64,000 nucleotides of DNA, from contig CAWAPQ010000010.1 of assembly GCA_963783965.1 (NCBI GenBank), positions 62,001 through 126,000 on the forward strand. Direction: 5' to 3'. How positions within the stretch are numbered: position 1 is the first letter of the stretch; the number at the start of each line of letters is the position of its first letter. The notes under the pieces were generated by a model, which saw only the letters and a program-made list of their open reading frames with translations, searched no databases and was not told the DNA's origin. A program made the translations under genes and the position numbers. Shown in pieces: positions 1 through 9,061 of the stretch. The DNA comes from Bog-473 sp963783965 (GTDB lineage: Bacteria; Actinomycetota; Acidimicrobiia; Acidimicrobiales; RAAP-2).

Positions 1-1
1 T

Positions 2-463
2 GGACGCGACGTCCTTCAGCCCGGCTACCCCATCACGCCCGACGATCTGGACGCGGCGAGCACGTTGGCCGACGTCGCGCTGGAACCGGGTGACATCGTT
101 CTCGTACGCACCGGCCAGATGGTGCACCTTCGACCGGACCAGCGGGATCTGGTGGCCTACACCTGGCCCTCGCCCGGACTCACGATAGAGACGGCCGAGT
201 GGTTCCACCGTCACGACGTGGCCGCGGTGGCGACCGACACGTTGGTCTTCGAGGTGTACCCGAGTCAGCACGAGGAGGCCTATCTGCCCGTGCATCTCCT
301 GCATCTGGTGGAGATGGGCCTCACGCAGGGCCAGAACTGGGTGCTCGACGCGCTGGCCGAGGACTGCGCAGCCGACGGGCGCTACAGCTTCCTGCTGGAC
401 GCCACCCCGCTGCCGCTGACCCAGGGGCTCGGCACGCCCCTCAACCCGGTCGCGCTCAAGTAG
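2..463 (+). CDS. Cyclase family protein (kynurenine formamidase-like), 5' end missing
   Basis: The last 153 residues of a protein whose start lies left of the window. The visible part begins at base 2 with PGYPITPDDLD and continues with PGDIVLVRTGQ, the middle of the cyclase / kynurenine formamidase-like fold (PF04199), followed by a late segment with VATDTLVFEVYP and HLLHLVEMG. Family members are metal-dependent hydrolases of amide or lactone bonds. The upstream metal-binding HxGTHxD motif lies outside the window, so activity cannot be judged. The substrate is unknown. The gene ends in TAG and overlaps the convergent TetR gene by 8 bases. Confidence 0.8.
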   Translation, partial: GRDVLQPGYPITPDDLDAASTLADVALEPGDIVLVRTGQMVHLRPDQRDLVAYTWPSPGLTIETAEWFHRHDVAAVATDTLVFEVYPSQHEEAYLPVHLLHLVEMGLTQGQNWVLDALAEDCAADGRYSFLLDATPLPLTQGLGTPLNPVALK

Positions 464-1274
464 CGACCGAGGGCGCGCTGGCGCCGCGACGCGCCGTGGC
501 GCCGCCGAGCACGGGCCCCGTGCGCGGCCTCGTCCGCTCACGCGCCGGGATCTCGGCCGGTGGCCCCTCTCGTCCGGTCACCGCCCAGTGCAGGGTCCGC
601 GCCTGGGTGTCGATCAGGTGGCGGGTCCGGATCCCCCAGAACTCGAACCCGTAGCGGTGGGCCGACACGCTGGCGAACATGGCCACCAGGGTGCCGGCGA
701 CGGCCATCGGGTCGACGCCGGCGGGAGAGCAGGTGGTCCCGGTCGGCCCTCCCTCGGGCGACGGCGAGGCCGTGGCGATCACCTGGGCCAGCGCCACCGT
801 GACGGCATTGAGCGCCCGCACCCGGATGCCCCGCAGCTGCCCCTCGCCCTCCTCCGTGGCCAGGTCGACCACCCGGAACACGGCGCGGTTGTCCTCCCAG
901 TAGCTGAGAAATCCCTCCGTCACGGTGAGGGCGGTGGCCCAGCTCGCCCCTTCGGACCAGTCCCCGTCGACCAGGTCGGCCAGCTGTCCCGCCTGGTCGA
1001 CCATGCCCTCGGCCAGCACCTGGATCGCCTGCTCCACGTTGGCGAAGTACTGATAGAAGGTGGCCGGCGAGGTCTGGGCCTGCCGGGCGATGTCGGTGAC
1101 CTTGACGGACCGCCACGACGTGGTGGCCAGGAGCTCCACGGTGGCGTCGAGCAGCCGCTGGCGTGTCTGGCGCCCCCGTTCGCCCGGCACCCGGCCATCG
1201 GTCGTGGCCACCTGCTCGGCGTAGGCGTCGAGGTCGACGACGGTGGCCTCACGCCCGGGGCTTTGTCCTGACAT
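456..1274 (-). CDS. TetR family transcriptional regulator
   Basis: 272 residues. A TetR N-terminal helix-turn-helix lies at about residues 35-82 (RQRLLDATVELL, then TDIARQAQTSPATFYQYF). The C-terminal part is a helical ligand-binding domain with no recognisable specificity, ending in an Arg/Pro-rich tail of about 35 residues. The ATG at 1274 is chosen because it leaves about 35 residues before the HTH. A TACGCT box lies 8 bases upstream, fitting a leaderless transcript. It is divergent from the second TetR gene across 63 bases, so the two may share a control region. Ligand and targets are unknown. Confidence 0.85.
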   Translation of the reverse strand: MSGQSPGREATVVDLDAYAEQVATTDGRVPGERGRQTRQRLLDATVELLATTSWRSVKVTDIARQAQTSPATFYQYFANVEQAIQVLAEGMVDQAGQLADLVDGDWSEGASWATALTVTEGFLSYWEDNRAVFRVVDLATEEGEGQLRGIRVRALNAVTVALAQVIATASPSPEGGPTGTTCSPAGVDPMAVAGTLVAMFASVSAHRYGFEFWGIRTRHLIDTQARTLHWAVTGREGPPAEIPARERTRPRTGPVLGGATARRGASAPSVAT

Positions 1275-1282
1275 GGCGGCCC

Positions 1283-1288
1283 AGCGTA
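1283..1288 (-). promoter_or_regulatory. Candidate -10 box (TACGCT), leaderless
   Basis: TACGCT read on the minus strand, 8 bases before the ATG of the TetR gene at 1274. It fits the TANNNT actinobacterial -10 pattern seen before several starts in this window. No clear -35 is seen. Confidence 0.35.
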
Positions 1289-1325
1289 TCGGCCCGGCCC
1301 CCGAAGACCCAGGTGGCGCTGCGGA

Positions 1326-1331
1326 TACGCT
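1326..1331 (+). promoter_or_regulatory. Candidate -10 box (TACGCT), leaderless
   Basis: TACGCT ends 6 bases before the ATG of the KstR-like gene at 1338, so transcription would begin at or near the start codon. No Shine-Dalgarno sequence is visible. Confidence 0.45.
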
Positions 1332-1337
1332 GTCGGG

Positions 1338-1946
1338 ATGGAGCAGACGCTGACCCGCCCGCTCACCCGCGCGCAGCAGGCCAGGCGCCAGCGCGTGATC
1401 GACGCGGCCATGGCGTTGGGGCTCGAGGGGGGCTACGAGGCGGTCCAGATGCGCGATGTCGCCGCTCGGGCCGACGTCGCCATGGGAACGGTGTACCGCT
1501 ACTTCACGAGCAAGGACCACCTGCTGGCGGCCACTCTCGTGCACTGGGTCGAGCTGCTCGACACGCGGATCGGGCAGCACCCGCCGCGGGGCGAACATCC
1601 GGCGGATCGCGTCCTGGACGTCCTCGATCGCGCACTGCGCGCCATGGGCCGCCAGCCCAAGCTGGTCACGGCGGTGTTCACCTCGCTGTCCTCGCCTGAC
1701 CCGGCAGCCGTCGGCTGCCAACAACAGATCACCCTGCTGATGGAAGGGATCATTTCCCGGGCGATGGGTGAGCGCGACGTGCCCGACATGTCCGACCGGG
1801 CCCGCATGATCGGCCACGTCTGGTATTCGGCATTGGTCGGTTGGGTCAATGGCTGGTCGACCATGGCACGGGTGTACGACGAACTTGCGGTGTCGGTGCG
1901 CCTCCTGTTGCCCGATCAGCTCGTCGAGCGCGGCGCACCCGCCTGA
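1338..1946 (+). CDS. TetR family regulator, KstR-like
   Basis: 202 residues. The N-terminal HTH (about residues 14-60) contains RVIDAAMALGLEGGYEAVQM, RDVAARADVAMGTVYRYF and SKDHLL. This strongly resembles KstR, the repressor of cholesterol catabolism in mycobacteria, including the EGGYEAVQMR stretch. The C-terminal domain is a KstR-like helical bundle. KstR binds CoA thioesters of sterol intermediates; whether this protein does is inference. No steroid ring-degradation genes lie nearby, though a crotonase sits 9 kb downstream. It is followed after 75 bases by an ABC exporter pair in the same direction. Confidence 0.8.
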   Translation: MEQTLTRPLTRAQQARRQRVIDAAMALGLEGGYEAVQMRDVAARADVAMGTVYRYFTSKDHLLAATLVHWVELLDTRIGQHPPRGEHPADRVLDVLDRALRAMGRQPKLVTAVFTSLSSPDPAAVGCQQQITLLMEGIISRAMGERDVPDMSDRARMIGHVWYSALVGWVNGWSTMARVYDELAVSVRLLLPDQLVERGAPA

Positions 1947-2008
1947 CCAGGATGTTCCACCGGCCCACCGCCGGCCACGCTTGACCGAATCGGCGAGAAC
2001 GCCCACGC

Positions 2009-2014
2009 TAGGGT
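2009..2014 (+). promoter_or_regulatory. Candidate -10 box (TAGGGT), leaderless
   Basis: TAGGGT ends 7 bases before the ATG of the ABC ATPase gene at 2022. It suggests the ABC genes have their own promoter separate from the upstream TetR gene. Confidence 0.4.
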
Positions 2015-2021
2015 CGCCCCG

Positions 2022-2960
2022 ATGAGCGTCGGCGCCACCACCCGTGGGCTGCCCATCGAGATCCGGGGACTCTCCAAGCACTTCGGGCCCGTGCTGGCCG
2101 TCGACGATCTTTCGTTCACCGTCGAGCCCGGACGCGTCACCGGGTTCCTGGGCCCCAACGGCTCCGGCAAGACGACGACCCTGCGCATGCTGCTCGGCCT
2201 CGTGCATCCCTCCGCCGGCACGGCGACCATCGCCGGGCGCAACTATCAAGACCTGGACAACCCCACGTCCACCGTCGGTGCCGTGCTGGAGGCCACGAGC
2301 TTTCACCCGGCGCGCCGCGCCCGGACGCACTTGCGCATGGCGGCGCGGGCCGGCGGCCACGACGAGAAGCGCGCCGACGAGGTGCTCGGGCTGGTCGGGC
2401 TCACCGGGGACGCCAAGCGCAAGATCGGCGGCTTCTCCATGGGCATGCGCCAGCGCCTGGAGCTGGCCACCGCCCTCATCGGCGACCCGGACGTCCTCAT
2501 CCTCGACGAGCCGTCCAACGGGCTCGACCCGCAGGGCATCGCCTGGCTGCGCGACTTCATGCGCTACATGGCCAGCGAGGGCCGCACCGTGCTCGTCTCC
2601 TCCCACCTCCTCTCCGAGATGGCCCAGACCATCGACGACGCGATCATCGTGTCGTTCGGGCAGCTGAAGGCCCAGGGCACGCTCGAGGAGATCACGGCGG
2701 GCATCACGGGCGTGGTCATGCGGGCCCGCACCCCCGAGGCCGACCGCCTGGCCGGTGTCCTCACGCAGGCCGGCATCGCGTTCCGCAGGCTGACGCACGA
2801 CGAAGTGGCCATGGACGGCGTGAGGCCCGAGCAGGTCGGGCCGCTGCTGGCCTCGAACCAGATCATCCTGTACGAGCTGACCCAGGAGGGCGGCGACCTC
2901 GAGTCGGTCTTCCTCTCGCTGACGTCCGGGCTGGGCTTCGGCGGCGTGGAGGCCCTGTGA
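2022..2960 (+). CDS. ABC transporter ATP-binding protein
   Basis: 312 residues, the nucleotide-binding subunit of an ABC-2 type exporter. The ATPase domain covers about residues 10-235. It has Walker A GPNGSGKTT (about 46-54), an FSMGMRQR signature (about 145), Walker B VLILDEP (about 163) and the switch histidine in SSHLLSE (about 196). A C-terminal domain of about 75 residues follows, as in DrrA/CcmA-like proteins. The next gene, the membrane subunit, overlaps by 4 bases (GTGA), so the two are translationally coupled. Drug or lipid export is common for this class, but the substrate cannot be told. Confidence 0.93.
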   Translation: MSVGATTRGLPIEIRGLSKHFGPVLAVDDLSFTVEPGRVTGFLGPNGSGKTTTLRMLLGLVHPSAGTATIAGRNYQDLDNPTSTVGAVLEATSFHPARRARTHLRMAARAGGHDEKRADEVLGLVGLTGDAKRKIGGFSMGMRQRLELATALIGDPDVLILDEPSNGLDPQGIAWLRDFMRYMASEGRTVLVSSHLLSEMAQTIDDAIIVSFGQLKAQGTLEEITAGITGVVMRARTPEADRLAGVLTQAGIAFRRLTHDEVAMDGVRPEQVGPLLASNQIILYELTQEGGDLESVFLSLTSGLGFGGVEAL

Positions 2961-3784
2961 TCAACGCGCTGCGCGCCGAGCTCCTCAAAATGCGGACCAT
3001 GCCCGGGGTGTGGGTGACCTTCGCACTGGCCCTGCCGTTGACGGTCCTCGGCATCCTGATCGTGCTCGCGTCCGCCGGGGGCTTCTCCGGACACACCTTC
3101 TACTTCGTGTCGTCGCTGAGCCAGCGCCGGCGACTCCTGGGTGCGGGCTACTTCGGCATTGAGATCCTGGCGCCGATCATCGGCGTGCTGTGCATCACCA
3201 GCGAGTACCGCCAGAAGACCATCACGACCTCGCTGGTCCTGGTCCCCGTACGCAGCCGGGTCCTGCTTTCCAAGGTCATCACCACCGCGCTGTGGGCCAT
3301 CTTCATCGCGCTCCTGGGCCTCGTGGCCATCGCCGCCGTGGCGCTGCCCTGGAACGCCGCCCTCGGGGGTGTGACCACCCAGGTGACGGATCAGGTCGGC
3401 GCCGTGATCCCCGGCCTGCTGGCGTCCGCCGTCCTGCTCGGCCTCTTCGGGCTGGGCTTCGGGACCCTGGTCAAGAACCAGGTGGCGGCCATCCTGCTGA
3501 CCATCGGCGGGACGCTGATTCTGGAGGGGATCCTCATCGCTCTGGCCAAGGCGATCTTCCACTACGACCTCAACTGGCTCCCCAACGGGGCCGGTGCCGC
3601 GCTGGCCGGCGACATCGCCCGGGGCTTCGGCGGTGGCGGTGGCGGTGGCGGTGGCGGCGATGGAAACGGGCCGAACGCATTCCGGCTCCTGGCCTGGTGG
3701 CAGGGCGGCCTGGTCCTGCTGGCCTGGGGCCTCGGCCCGCTGACCCTCGGCTACTTCACGACCTTCCGCCGCGACGTCACCTGA
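2957..3784 (+). CDS. ABC-2 type transporter permease
   Basis: 275 residues starting at a GTG that overlaps the stop of the ATPase gene. About six membrane segments can be seen: one near residues 17-37, then a middle group (about 60-190) and a last one near 245-265, the usual layout of an ABC-2 permease. A run of about ten glycines (near residues 225-234), encoded by GGCGGT hexamer repeats, sits in the loop before the last membrane segment. This is not typical of the family and may vary in length between strains. It forms an exporter with the ATPase encoded just upstream. Confidence 0.88.
   Translation: MINALRAELLKMRTMPGVWVTFALALPLTVLGILIVLASAGGFSGHTFYFVSSLSQRRRLLGAGYFGIEILAPIIGVLCITSEYRQKTITTSLVLVPVRSRVLLSKVITTALWAIFIALLGLVAIAAVALPWNAALGGVTTQVTDQVGAVIPGLLASAVLLGLFGLGFGTLVKNQVAAILLTIGGTLILEGILIALAKAIFHYDLNWLPNGAGAALAGDIARGFGGGGGGGGGGDGNGPNAFRLLAWWQGGLVLLAWGLGPLTLGYFTTFRRDVT
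3629..3658 (+). repeat. GGCGGT hexamer microsatellite encoding poly-Gly
   Basis: Four copies of GGCGGT followed by a GGCGGC variant, in frame within the ABC permease gene. Copy number changes would lengthen or shorten the glycine run by two residues without breaking the frame. Confidence 0.85.
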
Positions 3785-3849
3785 CTGGCCGCGCCCACCG
3801 CTCTTTCTGCTCGCCGCCCGCCGCCGCTTGATGACATGGCGCCGCCGGT

Positions 3850-5517
3850 TCAGCTGCGGAGCACCGCGCCCGGGCGGGCCGCCAGACCCTCCTCGTCGGC
3901 CGCGCCGTCGACCCGGATCGGCACACCGTTCACGAGCGTGTGGGTCATACCCACCGGCGCGTCCGCCGTCAGGCGCTCGCCGTCGGCCGGGAAATCGCGC
4001 ACGCGCCGCAACGGACCCGGGCCCACCGTGTCGGGGTCGAAGACGCACAGGTCGGCCGCCTTGCCCACCTCGATCGTCCCCCGGTCGGACAGGCCATAGA
4101 CACCGGCGGGCTCGCCGGTCAGCTTGTGGATGGCCCGCTCCAACGGCATGACGCCGCGGTCGCGGACCCAGTTGCCGAGCAGGTCGGTCGAGAAGCAGGC
4201 GTCGCAGAGCTGGGAGACATGCGCCCCGGAGTCGGCCAACCCCAGCAGGACGTTGTCGCGCGGCAACAGCCAGGCGATGGCCTCGGGATCGTCGTTGGCC
4301 AGCACGGACCAGAAGCGCGCCTGGAGGTCGTCGTCGAGCGAGACGTCGAGCATCACATCGAGCGGGGTGCAGCCCCGCTCCTCGGCCAGCACGGCCACCG
4401 GGTGATCGGCCAGCTCGGGGTGGGAGGGTGACTCGGCCACCGAGATCGCCGCCCAGTTGAGGGGGAAACCACCGGCCTTGCCGCTCACGTCGTCCCAGGC
4501 CGTGGCCCGCCAGGACGGGTCGCGGTAGGCGGCGACGCGCTCGGCCTTCGACTTGCCCATCAGCGCGGCGAAGGTCGGGCGCATGTTGAGCGTGAACGGC
4601 TCGGAGAGGTTCATCTGGAAGACGAGGGGGCGGCAGGACACCTGCGGCCAGACCTCGACCCCGTCGGCCCAGGCCGCGTCGTGCTCCGCCACGACCTTCT
4701 CGTGGTACGGGTAGCCCTTCACGGTGAGCAGCGCCGTCCACGTGAAGGGCCGGCCGACCTCACGCTGGAGCCGGAAGACCTCCTGGTTGGAGAAGACGCC
4801 GCCGGGCAGCAGGGCCACCACCCCGCGCCGGCACTGCTTGACCGGCTCGAGCAGCGCCCGCAGCTCGGCCAGATCGGCCACCCGCGAGGGCACGGGCCGG
4901 CCACTGTCGCCGTTGTGCGTCGGCGATGCGCTGGACGCGAAGCCGGCGGCGCCGCCTGCCATGGCGTCGGCCACCACCGCCTGCATGAGCGCGATCTCCT
5001 CGTCGGACGCCGGGCGCTCGTAGGCGTCTTCGCCCATCACGTAGAGCCGCACCGCGGTGTGCCCGACGTAGCACCCGAAGTTGAGAGCCGTGCCCCGTGA
5101 CTCCACCGCGTCGAGATACTGGGGAAAGGTCTCGAAGTCGTCCCACGGCACGCCGGCGGCCAGGGTGTCGAAGCTCATGTCCTCCACGTGCTGGAGGGTC
5201 CGGGCCAGCAGCGGCACACCGTCGGCGCGGATGGGTGCGATGGAGAACCCGCAATTGCCCGCAATGACGGACGTCACCCCGTGGAAGGACGACGGCGTCA
5301 GGTTCGGGTCCCAGAACACCTGCGCGTCGTAGTGGGTGTGGATGTCGACGAAGCCGGGGCTCACGACCTGCCCGGACGCATCGAGCACGCGGCCTCCCTG
5401 CAGGTTGGCACCGATCTCGCTGATGCGGCCCCCGGTGATGGCGACGTCGGCGGGCTGGCCGGGGGCGCCGGTGCCGTCCACCACGGTTCCCCCTCGAATC
5501 ACGATGTCTGCGTGCAT
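3850..5517 (-). CDS. N-acyl-D-amino-acid deacylase / D-aminoacylase-like amidohydrolase
   Basis: 555 residues, an amidohydrolase 3 family enzyme related to D-aminoacylases, which remove acyl groups from N-acyl-D-amino acids. The N-terminus MHADIVIRGGTVVDGTG is the small beta domain. The metal-binding HTHYDAQVFWDP follows at about residue 63, then GVTSVIAGNCGFS. Further motifs are SGAHVSQLCDACFSTDLL (about 440) and the C-terminal KAADLCVFDPDTV (about 500). The ATG at 5517 matches the usual family start. It is divergent from the alpha/beta hydrolase gene across about 135 bases. The exact substrate is not known. Confidence 0.88.
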   Translation of the reverse strand: MHADIVIRGGTVVDGTGAPGQPADVAITGGRISEIGANLQGGRVLDASGQVVSPGFVDIHTHYDAQVFWDPNLTPSSFHGVTSVIAGNCGFSIAPIRADGVPLLARTLQHVEDMSFDTLAAGVPWDDFETFPQYLDAVESRGTALNFGCYVGHTAVRLYVMGEDAYERPASDEEIALMQAVVADAMAGGAAGFASSASPTHNGDSGRPVPSRVADLAELRALLEPVKQCRRGVVALLPGGVFSNQEVFRLQREVGRPFTWTALLTVKGYPYHEKVVAEHDAAWADGVEVWPQVSCRPLVFQMNLSEPFTLNMRPTFAALMGKSKAERVAAYRDPSWRATAWDDVSGKAGGFPLNWAAISVAESPSHPELADHPVAVLAEERGCTPLDVMLDVSLDDDLQARFWSVLANDDPEAIAWLLPRDNVLLGLADSGAHVSQLCDACFSTDLLGNWVRDRGVMPLERAIHKLTGEPAGVYGLSDRGTIEVGKAADLCVFDPDTVGPGPLRRVRDFPADGERLTADAPVGMTHTLVNGVPIRVDGAADEEGLAARPGAVLRS

Positions 5518-5653
5518 CCACCCATCGTCGCAGCCCTCAGGCCCCGTTGCACGCGCGAGGGTTGGGTCGCGGTCCAGGTCCGATACCGTGGGCAGGCAGG
5601 AATTGCGGTTGGGGTGGGTTGTCGCGCCAGGTGAGCGCGGGACTGGAGTGCGC

Positions 5654-6772
5654 ATGGCGGTTCGGTTTTTCAGAGCTTCGAAGGCGACGCCCCCGCCTGA
5701 TGACTCGCTGCAGATCTCGGGCGCCATCGTCGCCCCTTCAGACGGTCCCTCGCCCGTTCAGCTCGTCGACGCCGGCCGCGCCCCACACGGCCTCGGGGTC
5801 GTGCGCGACCAGTACGAACGCAAAATCCGCAAGAGCCCGACCATCCGGATGGTCCCCAGCTCCATGATGGTGGAGGGACGGCGCCTGCGCTTCGCCGTCT
5901 CCGACAACGTCGACGCCTACGGGCCGGACGGTCCCGGGACGCCGCCGATCTGGGCGGTCAACATCCACGGCTACTTCGCCGGCGGAGGCATGTACTGGCG
6001 TGAGAGCGCGCGGCTCGCCGAGCAACTGGGCTGGCGGGTCATCAACCCGAGCCTGCCCGGCTTCGGCGGCAGCGACCCGCTCGACTGGTCCGACGTCTCC
6101 ATGGAGAACCTGGCCAATCAGGTGATGGCCGTGGTGCACAAGGTCGACGCCGGGCCGGTCGTCCTCCTCGGCCACTCCATGGGCGGAGCCGTCGCCGTGC
6201 AGTTCGCGCACGACCACCCGCGGCGGACCCTCGGCCTCATCTACCGCGACGGGGTGAGCACCCCCGCCTGGAAGGAGCGGCGCGGCATCCTCCCGACGTT
6301 GCTCTCACCCTTCCTCCCCGACGTGACGCCCATGGTCGACATGGCCGCCGCGGTCGTCTTCGACCTGCCCGACCTCTTCCTCGGTCGCATGTACTCCACC
6401 GTGCGCGCCGTGCTGCCCGACATGCGCCAGAACATCCGCACCATGTCCCAGACGCTGCCGGTCGGCAGCATGCTCATGGGAGTGGACCAGCGGAGCGAGG
6501 TCCGCCACCTGGCGGCCCAGCAGATCCCGATCCTGACCGAATGGGGCTGCTTCGACCGCATCACACCCAGCAGCACCGCGCTCGAGTTCGCCACCATTGC
6601 GCGTGCGCCGGTCCTCTGGGTCCCCGGCGGTCACAGCTGGATGCTGGCGCGACCCCAGGGCCAGACGGACATCCTCACGCATCTCGTCCAGGGCGGAGCG
6701 TTCATGGCGCAAGTGGACGATCGCTGGCGCCAACTCACCCCGCGCGAGTACACGCTGCGCGCCGTGAACTGA
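5654..6772 (+). CDS. Alpha/beta hydrolase
   Basis: 372 residues. The alpha/beta hydrolase core begins after about 85 residues with an oxyanion HGYFAGG motif. The nucleophile is in GHSMGG (about residue 176), the acid is probably the Asp of WGCFDRITP (about 300), and the catalytic His is in VPGGHSWML (about 325). All three members of the triad are visible. The ATG at 5654 leaves an unusually long N-terminal lead; a later ATG around SSMMVEGRRLRF is also possible. The substrate is unknown. Confidence 0.8.
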   Translation: MAVRFFRASKATPPPDDSLQISGAIVAPSDGPSPVQLVDAGRAPHGLGVVRDQYERKIRKSPTIRMVPSSMMVEGRRLRFAVSDNVDAYGPDGPGTPPIWAVNIHGYFAGGGMYWRESARLAEQLGWRVINPSLPGFGGSDPLDWSDVSMENLANQVMAVVHKVDAGPVVLLGHSMGGAVAVQFAHDHPRRTLGLIYRDGVSTPAWKERRGILPTLLSPFLPDVTPMVDMAAAVVFDLPDLFLGRMYSTVRAVLPDMRQNIRTMSQTLPVGSMLMGVDQRSEVRHLAAQQIPILTEWGCFDRITPSSTALEFATIARAPVLWVPGGHSWMLARPQGQTDILTHLVQGGAFMAQVDDRWRQLTPREYTLRAVN

Positions 6773-6830
6773 TCAACGCCGTGCCGCGGGCCCACGCCGT
6801 TGCCCGCGCCCGGCCGGCGGTGGGCGCGCC

Positions 6831-7481
6831 GTGATCGACCGCCTGCTCCAACCACTGCTCTCGCTGCACGGCTGGCCGGCCTATCTGCTCGTCGGCCTGC
6901 TCGTGTTCGCGGAGGCCGCCGTGATGCTCGGCTTCGTCTTCCCCGGCGAGACGGCCGCCATCCTCGGCGGCGTGCTGGCTTCCAAGGGCGGAGTGAACCT
7001 GGAGGCCATGCTGGCCGTCGTCGTGGTGTGCGCCATCGTGGGCGACTCGGTGGGCTATGCCGTCGGGGAGCGTTGGGGGCCCAGGCTGCTGCAGCTCGGG
7101 CCCCTGCGCAAACGAAAGAAGGGCCTGGACGCCGCGCTCGACCAACTGAATCGGCGGGGACCCGTCGCGGTCTTCGTGGCCCGCTTCTCGGCTTTCCTGC
7201 GCGCCGTGGTCCCGGGGCTGGCCGGCCTGTCCTCCATGCACTACCGGACCTTCCTGGGCGCCAACGCCGCCGGAGGCCTGTGCTGGGGCGTGCTCTACGT
7301 CCTGCTCGGCTACTTCGTGGGGCAGAGCGTGGAGAAGGTGACCGGCATCGCGTCCGACGTCGTGCTCGGGCTCATCCTCGTGTTGATCGTCGTCCTGGTG
7401 GTGCGCCATCGTCGCAGGGACAAGGAGGAGATCGAGGGGCCGTCGGAGTCGGCGGCACCCGAAGGAGACGCCGCCGCCTGA
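6831..7481 (+). CDS. DedA family membrane protein
   Basis: 216 residues with a GTG start. It has the DedA (SNARE-associated / VTT domain) pattern: GFVFPGETAAILGGVLA near residues 35-52, GDSVGYAVGERWG near 67-80, and RFSAFLRAVVPGLAGLSSM near 120-140. Membrane helices sit at about 12-30, 50-68, 135-160 and 168-190, with a charged tail. Family members are flippases or transporters of polyprenyl phosphates or phospholipids. The assignment to one of these here is inference. It is convergent with the broken glycosidase gene and ends one base before it. Confidence 0.9.
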   Translation: MIDRLLQPLLSLHGWPAYLLVGLLVFAEAAVMLGFVFPGETAAILGGVLASKGGVNLEAMLAVVVVCAIVGDSVGYAVGERWGPRLLQLGPLRKRKKGLDAALDQLNRRGPVAVFVARFSAFLRAVVPGLAGLSSMHYRTFLGANAAGGLCWGVLYVLLGYFVGQSVEKVTGIASDVVLGLILVLIVVLVVRHRRRDKEEIEGPSESAAPEGDAAA

Positions 7482-8995
7482 TCAGGCCGGCGCGCCGAGC
7501 ACCGCGCGGTCCCCGGCGCGCAGGCCCGCCACGACTCGGGCGAACTCCCCTGCCGCGTCGTCGCCCGTTGCGTCGGTGTCCATGTATCGCACCGCGGCCG
7601 GGTCGCTGCGGTCCACCCCGAAGAGCCCGTAGCGCGGGCTCATAGGTGCCCCACTCGTAATTGTCCATGAGCGACCAGTGGAAATAGGCGCGCACCGGCG
7701 CCCCCGCCGCCACGGCGTCGGCCACGGCGCCCAGGTGCTCACGCACGTAGCGGGGGCGGTCCATGCCGTCTTCCCGCGGCACGGCACGACCGTCTACCGT
7801 CCGCGTCGCCATGCCGTTCTCCACCACCCACAGCGGCAGGCCGGGCCGCAGCGCCGACTCGGTGAGGCACCAGGCGCGCAACGCGGCCGGGTGCGACTCC
7901 ACGTCCCAGTACGCCCGTCCGATGGACCAGTCACGGGTGCCCCGCGGCGTGCGCCGTCCCGGGACGCGTAGGGCGTGGCTGGCCACCGGGTCGTACCAAT
8001 CGAAGCCGACGGCGTCGATGCCGCGCCGCCGCGCCGACGCGTACACCGCCTCGACGACGCGGCGCGGCGCGTGCCGGCGCGTCGTACCGCGCAACCGGGT
8101 CCAGGACGCTCCGCGGTTGGGCTCGCGCACCGCGCCGTAGGGCGACACGGCGGCGAAGAAGCGGCGTATCACCGCCTCCCCGGCGTGGCGCGGCGGAAAG
8201 GCGGCGTCGTGCACCGTCCGACGCTCGTCGATGTAGCGGTCGACGTCGTCCGGATCGACCCCGGCCTCGCGCAGCTGCAACAGGTCCAGCAGCATCCGGT
8301 CGTGCTCGTAGACCGACGACGAGCTCGTGTTCACCGTGACCTCGGCGTCGGGCTGGACGCCCGTCACGACGTCGGCCGCCAGCACGTGCGCGGTCAGGAG
8401 GTTGTCGAGGGCACAGAACGCATCGGAGACGGCCATGCGACGCCCCGGGGGGCACGCACCCTCTATCCAGCCCATCAGCGTCACGATGTTCGGCTCGTTG
8501 ATGGTCACCCATCGCCTGCAGTACGGCGCCAGCGCCGGGACGACCCGCGCCACGTGGCGGGCGAAGACCTCTGGTGAGGCCGGCCGCAGCCAGAACTCCT
8601 CGCCGAGCCAGAAGGGGTGGGTGAAATGGTGCAGCGTGACGATCGGCTCCAGGCCCCGCTGCCGCGCAGAGGGAGAGGATCTCGGCGTAGCGCTCGAGGG
8701 CGCGTGCGTCGTAGGCGCCGGGCCGCGGCTCCAGCCGGGCCCACTCCACCGAGAGGCGGAAGGCGTTGCACCCGATGGACGCCGCACGGTCGAGCGCCTC
8801 CTCGGGGTGGCGCCAGAAGTCGCAGGCCAGACCGGAGCGGGCCGCCCGCCCGGCCCCTTCCCAGGCCGACCAGTTGTTGTGCGGCTCGCCGTCGCCGTTG
8901 AAGCCGCCCTCGACCTGGTAGCCCGATGTGGCCACTCCCACCGCGAAGCCCTCGCCGAGCAGGCTGGTGCGGGGGGGCGACGGGGCGTCGGGCAT
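7482..8995 (-). pseudogene. Family 1 glycoside hydrolase (beta-glucosidase-like), two frame breaks
   Basis: A GH1 protein of about 500 residues spread over three reading frames. The start at 8995 gives GEGFAVGVATSGYQVEGGFN and then RLSVEWARLEP. Near 8662-8663 the frame shifts by one; dropping one C of that CC pair (plus strand) restores LSLCAQRGLEPIVTLHHF. The second frame carries WVTINEPNIV with the acid/base Glu and WVVENGMA with the nucleophile Glu. At 7637-7639 (GGG) a second break occurs; dropping one G gives WGTYEPRYGLFGVDR through to the stop at 7482. All catalytic parts are present, so sequencing error or very recent decay are both possible. Confidence 0.8.
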
Positions 8996-9061
8996 CCGTT
9001 CAGCTTGGCAGGCGCAACGACGGAACGTGGCGGCCGGACCGGGGAGTCGCCCCGGCGGGGA

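Noticed and set aside
1275..2798. Minus-strand frame extending upstream of the TetR gene through the next TetR and ABC genes
   Set aside because: Only the part below 1274 has TetR features; the extension is a mirror of real plus-strand genes.
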